From positions 1-34,740 of the forward strand of contig JAOUDZ010000037.1 of NCBI GenBank assembly GCA_029858965.1: a DNA stretch of 34,740 nucleotides, written 5' to 3'. Both the position numbers and the translations under genes were made by a program. Below, one piece after another: positions 24,988-33,805 of this stretch. This DNA comes from Cyclobacteriaceae bacterium. GTDB lineage: Bacteria; Bacteroidota; Bacteroidia; Cytophagales; Cyclobacteriaceae. Each line of letters starts with the position of its first letter. Position 1 is the first letter of the stretch. Under the pieces are notes generated by a model. That model saw only the letters and a list, made by a program, of their open reading frames with translations, made no database searches and was not told the origin of the DNA.

Positions 24988-25491
24988 GTGAAAACGCTTT
25001 ATGTTATTCGGCACGCCAAATCCAGCTGGGACGCTGCCAATATAGATGATTTTGAGCGCCCCTTGAGTGAACGTGGAAAGCGTGATGCCCCTCGTATGGG
25101 TAAGCGGCTGAAGGAAAAAGAGATCCATCCCGACTTAATCCTGTCCAGTCCTGCAAAGCGAGCGTTGTCTACATGCAAACGAATTGCTGACATCCTGGGA
25201 TATCCTAAGGAAGGTATCAAGGCTGAACGAGAGCTTTACCATTCCGACGCCGAGACAATCCTTTCTGTCATTCAGGGATTGAAGAAGAAGTACGATACAG
25301 TTATGGTCCTCAGTCATAATCCTGGACTTACGGATTTTGTGAATTCTTTATTGGATGGTGAGTTGGACATTGACAATGTACCTACCTGCGGAGTTGTTGC
25401 ATTTCAATTTGATGTAGAATCGTGGAGCGAGGTAAATTGGGGAAAGGGAAGAATGCTGTTCTTCGATTATCCCAAAAGTAAGGAGGATTAG
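24988..25491 (+). CDS. SixA-like histidine phosphatase
   Basis: The 167-residue protein belongs to the histidine phosphatase (phosphoglycerate mutase-like) superfamily. The nucleophile His9 lies in VIRHAKSSW, an arginine in LILSSPAKRALSTCKR, and the second histidine His110 in VMVLSHNPGLTDFVN. SixA removes phosphate from histidine phosphotransfer proteins in E. coli, but small homologues may act on other substrates. Start is a GTG at 24988-24990. Its TAG overlaps the TAA of the convergent DUF4421 gene (TTAG). Confidence 0.85.
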   Translation: MKTLYVIRHAKSSWDAANIDDFERPLSERGKRDAPRMGKRLKEKEIHPDLILSSPAKRALSTCKRIADILGYPKEGIKAERELYHSDAETILSVIQGLKKKYDTVMVLSHNPGLTDFVNSLLDGELDIDNVPTCGVVAFQFDVESWSEVNWGKGRMLFFDYPKSKED

Positions 25492-26552
25492 CCCCCAAAC
25501 CCAAGTGCGTTTGGTAAGTCTGCGGCTCGGCGATTAAGGAACCCGATTTCACGAAAACGGTAGCCGAAAAGAATTTTGAACGTACCCGTCGAACTAGAGA
25601 GTTGAACTGTGTCGAATTTGGCCTGGGTTCGCCGACTTACATAACTCATTCCACCGAAAAAACGATCACCGTTGTAACCTAGTCCAACCCGCCCAATTAC
25701 AAATGCGGTAAATTCAATGTCATCTTTCGTAGTTCCATCTTCAGTTTTATAGGACAGCCAATTGTGTGCCGGCCCCAGGGCAAGCGTAGCGTTTATGAAA
25801 AATCCTTTGTGAATTAAGCTGTAGGTGTAGCCTGGCGCAACACTGAGCGTTGTTGATCTTATTTCCCTTATCTTCGCGTCTGTGCCAAAATCATTGCGGT
25901 ATACCGTTCCAAGAATGGCAGAATCACCTCTTACCTTAAATCCATTTATGGTTCCAAACAACAAGAAAGACCCTGCACTGTGCAACTGCCGTTCAACAAA
26001 GTTATAAGCTGAACGAAATGAGAACTTTTTGTTATTAAAAATATAGTTTCCTGCCAAGCCAATATTTTTGGTTGCAATATCAGCCCGTTGTGGATACGGC
26101 GTATTGAGGGGCACTTCTACGTCGGCGTCTTGGATGTAAAAACCTTGGTACTTCTGGTAATACAAATCAAGGCCCCATTTTTTATTCAGGATATTGACCT
26201 GCAGGTCACTCGTGTTTGACTCTCCATAAATTTCTTTGCGTTTCTGGTCAATGGGGGTGGCAAAAGTAACCTCGATGCCAAGTTCAAAAACATACATGCC
26301 CAGGCCGATAGCATTGGGCTTGTTTGATTTATATCTCAGGCTTTTACGCCTGTCCGGGAGATCTTCCATCACAAAATCCAGCCTTCTTTGCTTCAGCACT
26401 GGCCACAGAAAAAAATGATGGGGAAACGTCTGGATATATTGTGATCGGATTGAATCATACGCATATTTTTCATAAGCTGATGCAACCGCCTCCTCCTGAG
26501 CAATAAGCGGATATGCAGCACAGACAAAAACTAGAAAAAATAAGGATTTCAT
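25488..26552 (-). CDS. DUF4421 exported barrel-like protein
   Basis: The 354-residue product has a signal peptide (MKSLFFLVFVCAAYPLIAQ). Long alternating strands follow, such as LGMYVFELGIEVTFATP and WGLDLYYQKYQGFYI, and it ends with a barrel-like KILFGYRFREIGFL. It fits DUF4421, an uncharacterised Bacteroidota family expected in the outer membrane. Its ATG directly abuts the hslU stop (TAAATG), which predicts coupled translation with a cytoplasmic protease subunit, an unexpected pairing. Confidence 0.82.
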   Translation of the reverse strand: MKSLFFLVFVCAAYPLIAQEEAVASAYEKYAYDSIRSQYIQTFPHHFFLWPVLKQRRLDFVMEDLPDRRKSLRYKSNKPNAIGLGMYVFELGIEVTFATPIDQKRKEIYGESNTSDLQVNILNKKWGLDLYYQKYQGFYIQDADVEVPLNTPYPQRADIATKNIGLAGNYIFNNKKFSFRSAYNFVERQLHSAGSFLLFGTINGFKVRGDSAILGTVYRNDFGTDAKIREIRSTTLSVAPGYTYSLIHKGFFINATLALGPAHNWLSYKTEDGTTKDDIEFTAFVIGRVGLGYNGDRFFGGMSYVSRRTQAKFDTVQLSSSTGTFKILFGYRFREIGFLNRRAADLPNALGFGG

Positions 26553-27959
26553 TTACAGAATATACTCACTCAAATCTCTATTTTTTACCAAGTCATCAAG
26601 TTTGGATTTTACCATCTCTGCATTAATTGTTATGTGGGCATTTTCAGCAATCTTATCAGGAACGTCAAAGAGGAATTCGTTCAGGAGCTTGCTGATCACA
26701 GTATGCAATCTACGAGCCCCAATATTTTCGAGCTCCGCGTTTATTTTGAAAGCTGTGTCAGCTATTTCATCAATAGCATCGTCAGTAAAAGTTATCTTCA
26801 CCCCCTCGGCTTCAAACAATGCCTGGTATTGCTTCGTAAGTGCATTCTTTGGCTCTCTTAAAATTCGAATGAAATCTTCTTTTGTCAGGTTATTTAATTC
26901 AACACGAATGGGGAAACGTCCCTGCAATTCGGGAATCAGATCTGACGGCTTCGCTGTATGAAAGGCGCCCGCCGCTACAAAGAGAACGTGATCTGTTTTG
27001 ATTACACCATACTTTGTATTCACCGTACTGCCTTCCACGATCGGGAGCAGATCGCGTTGAACCCCCTCGCGACTTACATCCGGACCACCGCCACCTTTTT
27101 TGCTGCCGGAAGCAATTTTATCGATCTCATCAATGAATATAATTCCCGCTTCTTCTGCGCGTTTAATGGCCTCATCTTTTACCTCATCCATATCAATGAG
27201 CTTAGAAGCCTCCTCTTCCAGCAAAATCTTGCGTGCCTCCGCTACTGTCACTTTTCTCTTCTTACTTTTCTTGGGCATCATCCCGCTTATCATCTCCTGA
27301 AGGTTCATCATTGAAACTTCATCCATCATTCCTGCACCCACCATTCCAACGTTCGGTCCACCGCTTCCCTTAATGCTAATATCAATTTTGCGATCCTCCA
27401 ATTCTCCATTCTTAATTTTCTCGCGAAAATGATTTCGGGTCCGCTCATTTAATTCAGTGTCTGAGCTGGGAACATCAAGCGTGCTTGGTTCCGGTTGCGC
27501 CGATAATCCGGCTGAACGAACCGGTTGCTGGCGCATGGGCGGAATCAATGCATCCAGGATAATTTCTTCAACGGCCTGGGCAGCTTTCTCTTTTACTTCT
27601 TCTTTCTTTTTTGCTTTCACCAAATTTACAGATTGTTCCACCAGGTCTCGAACCATGCTCTCTACATCGCGCCCGACATAACCTACCTCTGTGAATTTTG
27701 AAGCCTCAACCTTCACAAAAGGGGCGTCAGCAATCTTTGCCAACCTTCGCGCAATTTCAGTTTTGCCAACACCGGTAGCCCCAATCAATAAAATATTATT
27801 GGGGACAATTTCCGACTGGATATCCGACTGAATATTCATTCTTCGCCAACGGTTTCGAAGTGCGATCGCAACATTTCGCTTGGCTTCGTATTGCCCGATA
27901 ATATATTTATCAAGCTCTTCCACAATTTGTCTCGGTGTTAAATACTTTGGATCCATCAT
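26553..27959 (-). CDS. hslU: HslU, ATPase subunit of the HslUV protease
   Basis: The 468-residue AAA+ unfoldase feeds substrates to the HslV peptidase in the cytoplasm. It begins LTPRQIVEELDKYIIGQYEA. Walker A is GATGVGKT (60-67). The family pore motif lies in KVEASKFTEVGYVGRDVES, followed by the I-domain insertion (about 110-245), Walker B GIIFIDEIDKIA and sensor block GRFPIRVELNNL. The C-terminus ends RDLSEYIL, the tail known to dock into HslV, so it should still work with a peptidase. hslV is not adjacent, unlike in the hslVU operon of many bacteria. A second ATG follows the first. It lies 22 bases after the unknown 94-residue gene. Confidence 0.96.
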   Translation of the reverse strand: MMDPKYLTPRQIVEELDKYIIGQYEAKRNVAIALRNRWRRMNIQSDIQSEIVPNNILLIGATGVGKTEIARRLAKIADAPFVKVEASKFTEVGYVGRDVESMVRDLVEQSVNLVKAKKKEEVKEKAAQAVEEIILDALIPPMRQQPVRSAGLSAQPEPSTLDVPSSDTELNERTRNHFREKIKNGELEDRKIDISIKGSGGPNVGMVGAGMMDEVSMMNLQEMISGMMPKKSKKRKVTVAEARKILLEEEASKLIDMDEVKDEAIKRAEEAGIIFIDEIDKIASGSKKGGGGPDVSREGVQRDLLPIVEGSTVNTKYGVIKTDHVLFVAAGAFHTAKPSDLIPELQGRFPIRVELNNLTKEDFIRILREPKNALTKQYQALFEAEGVKITFTDDAIDEIADTAFKINAELENIGARRLHTVISKLLNEFLFDVPDKIAENAHITINAEMVKSKLDDLVKNRDLSEYIL

Positions 27960-27981
27960 AATCTATCTTCTCTTCATCCTG

Positions 27982-28266
27982 TTAATAATATGCTTCTATT
28001 GGTTCTTCCGTTGTAGCCAAATCCAAAAAAATAACCGTTCCATGTCCGATATCCGTAACAGGAAACTGGCTGCCTACTGACGCAAGACTTGCAAGCGCGT
28101 CACGATCTAATGCAGGATTGCTGAAAAAGGAACTAATATTCCGTGGCTTTTGCGATGCGTTGTAGCCATCCAGTCTTGAAAGTCGTACATCACTTGGAAC
28201 ATTTCTATGGTAGATGATTTTCTTTCCGGATTCTGCACAATAGATGTCAACGAGGATCCTACCCAT
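27982..28266 (-). CDS. unknown 94-residue protein between lon and hslU
   Basis: I do not recognise this protein. It has no signal peptide or membrane helix. It starts MGRILVDIYCAESGKKIIY, has a basic middle, one cysteine (Cys10), and a C-terminus with IGHGTVIFLDLATTEEP that looks like a beta strand and acidic tail. It is in line with lon upstream (81 bases) and hslU downstream (22 bases) on the same strand, so it is probably co-transcribed with hslU. The ATG start and tidy spacing favour a real gene; a random frame of 94 codons is the alternative. Confidence 0.6.
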   Translation of the reverse strand: MGRILVDIYCAESGKKIIYHRNVPSDVRLSRLDGYNASQKPRNISSFFSNPALDRDALASLASVGSQFPVTDIGHGTVIFLDLATTEEPIEAYY

Positions 28267-28301
28267 ACGTATTCAAAGGCTTTCTGAGCACTGACAATGT
28301 A

Positions 28302-28329
28302 CTTAAAACATATCTGATCTTACATCAGA
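28302..28329 (-). terminator. weak terminator-like hairpin after lon
   Basis: On the minus strand TCTGAT and ATCAGA (plus 28324-28329 and 28313-28318) form a six-base stem around GTAAG, followed by TATGTTTTAAG. It lies about 18 bases after the lon stop; termination is probably partial. Confidence 0.35.
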
Positions 28330-28347
28330 CGTCCAAAAGTAAGGAAT

Positions 28348-30807
28348 TCAGGCATTAATCTTCTCCTCCGTAAACGCAAACTTCATCGGCGAATCCACCC
28401 GGTCCTTCAGTAAGGCTACTTTTAATACCTCGTCAACCGATGATACATAATGAAATTTCAGACCTTTCAGATAATGCTTTTCAATCTCGTCAATATCACG
28501 CTTGTTTTTGACGCTAAGGACAATCTCCTTCACACCACTACGCTTCGCGGCGAGAATTTTCTCCTTTATACCACCCACGGGAAGAACTTTTCCGCGCAAG
28601 GTGATTTCGCCAGTCATCGCCAGTTTGGATTTGACCTTCCTTTGCGTATAAATAGAAGCAAGCGATGTAAACATCGTTATACCGGCAGAAGGGCCGTCTT
28701 TTGGTACGGCTCCAGCTGGCACATGAATATGCAGATCATATTGTTGAAATACCCGGTGATCTATTCCCAGGGAAGCTGCATTCGACTTCAGGTAGGAGAG
28801 CGCCGCGACGGCCGATTCCTTCATAACTTCACCCAACTGCCCGGAAATAGTAAGTGCCCCCTTGCCCCTGCTTAAGCTGGACTCTACGAACAGAATCTCA
28901 CCGCCAACTTGTGTCCACGCAAGCCCCGTTACGACACCGGCTATTTCATTGCCCTGATAAAGCTCTTCGTCAAAGACTTCCATACCCAAGACCTTGCGTA
29001 CTGTTTCTTCTGTCACCGTTTTGTCAAACTTTTCTTCCATCGCAATGGCTTTTGCAATGCTCCTGACGAGTGTACCGATTTTACGCTCGAGGTTTCGCAC
29101 ACCTGATTCACGTGTATAGCCTTCAACTACTTTTTTGATGGCGGCCCTCGTAATCTTCACATCAGAGGCTTTCAGTCCATGCTCTTTCAATTGCTTGGGA
29201 ACAAGGTGTTTTACTGCTATCTCAACTTTTTCTTCAAGCGTATAGCCCGTAACTTCAATTATTTCCATACGGTCGCGCAACGCTGGGTGAATAGTATCAA
29301 TAGCATTGGCTGTAGCGATAAACAGCACTTTTGACAGATCATATTCAACCTCCAGGTAATTATCACCAAAGGTATTGTTCTGCTCAGGATCCAGCACCTC
29401 AAGCATAGCGGAAGAAGGATCTCCCCTGAAATCGGATTTTACTTTGTCAATTTCATCAAGAATAAACACTGGGTTAGACGACTGTGCTTTTTTCAGATTT
29501 TGTAAAATCTTTCCAGGCATTGCACCAACGTAAGTCTTCCGGTGACCTCTTATTTCTGCTTCATCGTGAACCCCACCCAGCGACATCCGAACGTACTTTC
29601 GCTGCAGGGCTTTAGCGATCGACCTGCCAAGCGAAGTTTTTCCGACACCCGGAGGACCATACAGGCATAAGATCGGTCCTTTCATGTCTTTTTTGAGCTT
29701 CAGCACGGCAAGATATTCAAGTATCCTGGTCTTTACCTTTGTCAATCCAAAGTGATCATGGTCCAGGATCTTCTTTGCGCGCTTTAGATCAAAATCATCT
29801 GTGGTAAATTCACCCCAAGGCAGATCGAGCATGAACTCTACATAGTTCATCGCCACCGGGTATTCTGCGGCCATTGGATTGATCCGCAGAAGTTTGTCTA
29901 ACTCTTTATTAAAATGATCTGCGACTTCGCTCGTCCACTTCTTGCTTTCTGCACGGATTCGTAATTTCTCTACCTCCTTATCAGGCCCGTCATACCCCAA
30001 CTCATCCTGGAGCACTTTGATTTGTTGTCTCAGGAAATAATCACGCTGCTGCTGGTCAATATCGGTATGTACTTTCTTTTGAATTTCATGCTTGATCTCC
30101 AGCATCTGAATATCCTTCAGCATGTACTGTAGCAACAGCGTGCCTCTTTCAATTATATTCTGTGTTTCAAGAATCCTCTGTTTATCCGAAACATCTACAT
30201 TCAAGTTTGAAGAAAGAAAATGAACGAGAAAGGACATGCTGGAAATATTATCTAAAGCAACCTGGGCTTCTATGGGGATCTCGGGGTTAAGCTTCAAAAT
30301 TTTAGTTGCCGCATCCTTTAGTGATTGCACCAGCGCCTTCGTTTCCTTGCCATTTGCATTGAGTAAAGGTTCCGGTTGAAGATCAACACGTGCAGTAAGA
30401 TATGGTTCCTCCTGAACAAATTCTTCCACCACAAATCTGTTCTTTCCCTGGATAATAATGGTCGTATTGCCATCCGGCAATACCAGCATTTTGATAATGC
30501 GCGCAACGGTACCTGTTCTGTAAAGATCTTCCACAGATGGCTCTTCAGCCATAGGATTTTTTTGTGCGACTACACCAATAATGCGATTGCCTTGATAGGC
30601 CTTCTTTACAAGCTTTATGGATTTTTGCCTGCCTACTGTTATTGGTATTACTACACCAGGAAATAGGACAGTATTCTTGATCGGGAGAATAGACAACTCC
30701 TTTGGCAAATCCTCTGGTTTCAAATCAGAATCTTGCTCAGGGTTGATCAATTGTATGAGATCATCCGATTCTTCCTGGACGAGCTGTATGGGTAAAGATT
30801 TAAACAT
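28348..30807 (-). CDS. lon: ATP-dependent Lon protease (LonA)
   Basis: The 819-residue cytoplasmic AAA+ serine-lysine protease has an N-terminal LON substrate domain (about residues 38-235, LPKELSILPIKNTVLFPGV), a coiled linker, Walker A GPPGVGKTS and Walker B FILDEIDK. The C-terminal protease domain has Ser707 in KDGPSAGIT and Lys748 in GGIKEKILAAKR, the catalytic dyad. The GDPSSAMLEVLDPEQN box is typical. It degrades misfolded and regulatory proteins. It is divergent from the PorE-like gene, with a 20-base-spaced repeat between them that may be regulatory. Confidence 0.97.
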   Translation of the reverse strand: MFKSLPIQLVQEESDDLIQLINPEQDSDLKPEDLPKELSILPIKNTVLFPGVVIPITVGRQKSIKLVKKAYQGNRIIGVVAQKNPMAEEPSVEDLYRTGTVARIIKMLVLPDGNTTIIIQGKNRFVVEEFVQEEPYLTARVDLQPEPLLNANGKETKALVQSLKDAATKILKLNPEIPIEAQVALDNISSMSFLVHFLSSNLNVDVSDKQRILETQNIIERGTLLLQYMLKDIQMLEIKHEIQKKVHTDIDQQQRDYFLRQQIKVLQDELGYDGPDKEVEKLRIRAESKKWTSEVADHFNKELDKLLRINPMAAEYPVAMNYVEFMLDLPWGEFTTDDFDLKRAKKILDHDHFGLTKVKTRILEYLAVLKLKKDMKGPILCLYGPPGVGKTSLGRSIAKALQRKYVRMSLGGVHDEAEIRGHRKTYVGAMPGKILQNLKKAQSSNPVFILDEIDKVKSDFRGDPSSAMLEVLDPEQNNTFGDNYLEVEYDLSKVLFIATANAIDTIHPALRDRMEIIEVTGYTLEEKVEIAVKHLVPKQLKEHGLKASDVKITRAAIKKVVEGYTRESGVRNLERKIGTLVRSIAKAIAMEEKFDKTVTEETVRKVLGMEVFDEELYQGNEIAGVVTGLAWTQVGGEILFVESSLSRGKGALTISGQLGEVMKESAVAALSYLKSNAASLGIDHRVFQQYDLHIHVPAGAVPKDGPSAGITMFTSLASIYTQRKVKSKLAMTGEITLRGKVLPVGGIKEKILAAKRSGVKEIVLSVKNKRDIDEIEKHYLKGLKFHYVSSVDEVLKVALLKDRVDSPMKFAFTEEKINA

Positions 30808-30863
30808 GGTTCCCTAGTGTCAATCTGACGCAGCTTTGCATCTGTTATCGCGTTTTATACGCT

Positions 30864-30893
30864 GTGCCAATAGGACAATAGTAGTGCCAACAG
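30864..30893. repeat. two direct repeats spaced 20 bases in the lon/porE-like promoter region
   Basis: GTGCCAATAG at 30864-30873 and GTGCCAACAG at 30884-30893 differ at one base and are exactly 20 bases apart, about two helical turns. They lie about 60-85 bases upstream of lon and 70-100 upstream of the divergent gene. Confidence 0.45.
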
Positions 30894-30962
30894 AGTTGTA
30901 AAAGAAGCAAAATTGTCTCAACTTTAACCACTTAGCGTGATTTTTTAACAAACACAGGTTCT

Positions 30963-32933
30963 GTGAAAACCTACTTTTTGATCATTATCGCAGTCTTTTG
31001 GCTGTTGGTACACGCTCCGCTTATGGCTCAGAAGCCCTCTAAAAGATTTAAGAGAGGCGGGGCAGTGCAACTGGAGGATAGCCTGACAAGCTACAGCCAA
31101 TCTGACATTTTTGTTTTTCCAAATATCAACACTACCAAGTATTATCAAGATCGTGCAAAACTGGATAGAATCAGGAAGTTGGGACCAGCTGGCGACGATG
31201 AGCAAGCCTATTCATCGCTGAAAGCCTATGTAAGAAACTTTGGGCCTGATAACTTTTCAATGGACACGCAACTGATATGGGATTTGGCCAAACTTTCTGA
31301 AGTTTACGGCCCACCTGGTGAAGCCGTACTGCTATACAAACTCGTCTTGAAGCATGAGCCTCTTGCAATCAAAAATAATCAAGCAAGAATCGAATTTGAT
31401 TCATTGACCAGAAACGAAAAAGACCTGTATGTGCCTTTAAAAGAATACTATGAATTGGTTGAGTACCGCAAAGAAATCGATACCCTTCGCCCTCCCCAGG
31501 GAGTTCTGCTCAATATGGGCGAATTAATAAACTCTGATAAAGAGGATTATGGACCAACCATTGGCAATGTGGACAACATATTGCTTTTTACATCCAAGCG
31601 CAACAGACACGTGGACCCGCTCAATAAAAATTATAATGAAGACTTATTCTTTACCCGCAGGGTAGACGGCATCTGGGAATATGCCGAGGAATTTCCAAAG
31701 ATTAACACACCCTTCAATGAAGGTTCTGCTTGTTTGAGCAATGATGGGAAGCAACTTTTTTTTGCGCGTTGTAACTCTCCAGACTCCTATGGAAGTTGTG
31801 ACATATTTGTCGCAGAACTAAGTGCCGACAGTACATGGGGCTATGGCAAGAATCTGGGGCCTTCCATTAACTCCAATGGATGGGATTCACAACCTTCACT
31901 TTCGCATTCCGGTGATACCCTTTTTTTTGCATCGGATCGTATTGGCGGATTCGGCTTTTCAGATATATACTATGCAACAAAAGGCAAAGATGGAAATTGG
32001 GAAAAGGCATTAAACATAGGACCCATTGTAAACACACGTGGTTTTGAAGTTAGTCCGTTTTTTCACCATAAGCATAATGTTTTATACTTCAGTTCAAATG
32101 GACAACCGCTCTCCTTCGGTGATTTTGATATTTATAAAGCACACAAGAATGCAGTAAACTGGGATGAACCCAAAAACATTGGACCGTTGGTAAACGGACC
32201 GGGGAGTGAATATTATTTTACCATCGATTCAGAGTCAAATTATCTGTACTATGCCCGGTCAGTAGCAGATGACATTAACAACCTTGATCTTCACTCCTTC
32301 CCCGTGCCTATGGAGGCACAGCCGAACGCTGTGGCAAAACTCAAAGGGACATTAATTAATTCAGAAACCAAACAGCCTTTCAAAGGTATCGTTTCCGTGA
32401 TTGATTTGGATAAGGGAGTAGAAGTTGCACCGAAATATCTTCGCGAAGACGGCTCCTTTGATTTTAGCCTTATCAACAAACGAAATTATCTGTTAATAAT
32501 TCAAGGTGACGATTTCTTCCGCATAGAAGAATTATTCTTTATGGATGGCGATACCGAAATGAATCGAGAAGCAGCACCCATTGAGAGCAAAATTGCATTT
32601 AAGTCACTTGAGTTTGAAAACGGGAAAGCCGACATTTTACCCGGTATGCATTCGGATTTAAATAAGCTTGCTAATTTCATGATTGACCACCCACGCTACA
32701 GACTCAATATTTCAGGCCATACCGATTCTCAGGGAAAAGAAGATTCTAATCTTCGGCTCTCGCAGGCACGTGCTGATGCAATTAAAGCTTACTTGATCTA
32801 CCAATTTAAAATTTCCACTACGCGGATTGATGCCCACGGTTACGGCAGTTCAAAACCAATTGTCAGAGAACAAACTGACGCAGACAGGAAGCTAAACCGG
32901 AGAGTGGAGTTTGATATATCACGGAACCAATGA
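30963..32933 (+). CDS. PorE-like OmpA family protein with PD40 repeats
   Basis: The 656-residue exported protein has a signal peptide (hydrophobic core in residues 4-20, probable cleavage after PLMAQ), then a helical region compatible with TPR (about 70-165). A PD40/WD40-like beta-propeller follows (about 185-450; repeats such as NDGKQLFFARC, HSGDTLFFASDRIGGFGFSD, HKHNVLYFSSNG). Next is a carboxypeptidase regulatory-like fold (about 458-535, LKGTLINSETKQPFKG) and an OmpA C-terminal peptidoglycan-binding domain (549-653; SGHTDSQG, LSQARADAIKAYL). This order is that of PorE of the type IX secretion machinery of Porphyromonas, but close paralogues without that role exist. Start is a GTG. Confidence 0.87.
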   Translation: MKTYFLIIIAVFWLLVHAPLMAQKPSKRFKRGGAVQLEDSLTSYSQSDIFVFPNINTTKYYQDRAKLDRIRKLGPAGDDEQAYSSLKAYVRNFGPDNFSMDTQLIWDLAKLSEVYGPPGEAVLLYKLVLKHEPLAIKNNQARIEFDSLTRNEKDLYVPLKEYYELVEYRKEIDTLRPPQGVLLNMGELINSDKEDYGPTIGNVDNILLFTSKRNRHVDPLNKNYNEDLFFTRRVDGIWEYAEEFPKINTPFNEGSACLSNDGKQLFFARCNSPDSYGSCDIFVAELSADSTWGYGKNLGPSINSNGWDSQPSLSHSGDTLFFASDRIGGFGFSDIYYATKGKDGNWEKALNIGPIVNTRGFEVSPFFHHKHNVLYFSSNGQPLSFGDFDIYKAHKNAVNWDEPKNIGPLVNGPGSEYYFTIDSESNYLYYARSVADDINNLDLHSFPVPMEAQPNAVAKLKGTLINSETKQPFKGIVSVIDLDKGVEVAPKYLREDGSFDFSLINKRNYLLIIQGDDFFRIEELFFMDGDTEMNREAAPIESKIAFKSLEFENGKADILPGMHSDLNKLANFMIDHPRYRLNISGHTDSQGKEDSNLRLSQARADAIKAYLIYQFKISTTRIDAHGYGSSKPIVREQTDADRKLNRRVEFDISRNQ

Positions 32934-33009
32934 TTGCGGGGCATAGCCCAATTATGTAGTTGGCCTCCTTCCATCGAAGCAGATTGAACCGTGCGTATCA
33001 GTAATCTTA

Positions 33010-33609
33010 TCAGGAGTTTCGATGAATTGCCTCCAGCTTATTGCGTTCATCCTGAAGCTCGCGCGACAGTTTAATCTGACGGTCCATTGCCCGGTGTTTG
33101 TAGTCATCAAATTCATTTGAAAGCGTATGCAAAGCCAAATTTCTTTCGCTCAGCGCGTTGCTTTGTAGTTTCATTCTTCCAAACACCAACCCAATTAAAG
33201 CGATTAATCCTCCAATAACAATTGCTGTGATCGTAATAAAAACTCCTTTGCCTACATCCAATCCCAAAACGTTGATATGGGTACTTGCGTAAAGAACTTC
33301 TTCCATAGATTGTTCTTTTTCATGCAGGGAGGATATCGTCTGATTGAGCTGGACTTTGAGCTCGGTTATACTTCCATTGGCTTCCTTCAAGGCCTCTTCC
33401 TTCGCCTTAAGACTATCTTGCTGAATTTTCCACACACCGTCGAGCAGCTTTTCTTTAATTACTTTGTACTCTCCATAGGTTTGCGAATTCGATTTCATCA
33501 GGAAGTATCGGTCGCGCAAAGAATGATCTCCCTGAAGGGCCTCGTAGGCTTTTTGAGAAAATACTTCCGTCACCATCAGACAAAGCAATAGAAAGAGTAA
33601 CGCTTTCAT
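33010..33609 (-). CDS. exported coiled-coil membrane protein, unknown function
   Basis: The 199-residue product has an N-terminal signal peptide (cleavage near VFSQ), then a coiled-coil segment (about 50-105, KAKEEALKEANGSITELK). One transmembrane helix follows (about 120-142, KGVFITITAIVIGGLIALIG), then a second basic coiled coil. The ...HINVLGLDVGKGVF block before the helix recurs in a Bacteroidota family whose members are often named tRNA (guanine-N1)-methyltransferase in databases. No SPOUT knot or other methyltransferase motif is present, so I reject that name. The function is unknown; the periplasmic and cytoplasmic coils suggest a scaffold. Confidence 0.75.
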   Translation of the reverse strand: MKALLFLLLCLMVTEVFSQKAYEALQGDHSLRDRYFLMKSNSQTYGEYKVIKEKLLDGVWKIQQDSLKAKEEALKEANGSITELKVQLNQTISSLHEKEQSMEEVLYASTHINVLGLDVGKGVFITITAIVIGGLIALIGLVFGRMKLQSNALSERNLALHTLSNEFDDYKHRAMDRQIKLSRELQDERNKLEAIHRNS

Positions 33610-33762
33610 AGACAGCCATTTAAATTAATTACATAAAACTTTAAAAGTATACGCAAATCAACAAACGATTATACATCAAATGTTTCAATGCCCTAATAAT
33701 TCGATTAAAGCCTTTCAGGGGCGATTAAAGGTAAATTGGGTTAATGCTTAATCTTGGAGAGG

Positions 33763-33785
33763 ATATCAGTTTATTGGACTGATAT
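33763..33785. other. perfect 8-bp stem-loop downstream of the 59-residue gene
   Basis: ATATCAGT (33763-33770) and ACTGATAT (33778-33785) pair around a seven-base loop, 20 bases after the stop of the small minus-strand gene. No T tract follows. Confidence 0.4.
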
Positions 33786-33805
33786 AACCCGTCCAAAAAG
33801 CTCCC

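Noticed and set aside
26602-27314. Plus-strand frames within hslU
   Set aside because: Antisense to a conserved gene, low-complexity Ser/Phe composition, no known fold.
33010-33609. tRNA (guanine-N1)-methyltransferase as product name
   Set aside because: The sequence is a signal peptide, coiled coils and one membrane helix, with no catalytic domain.
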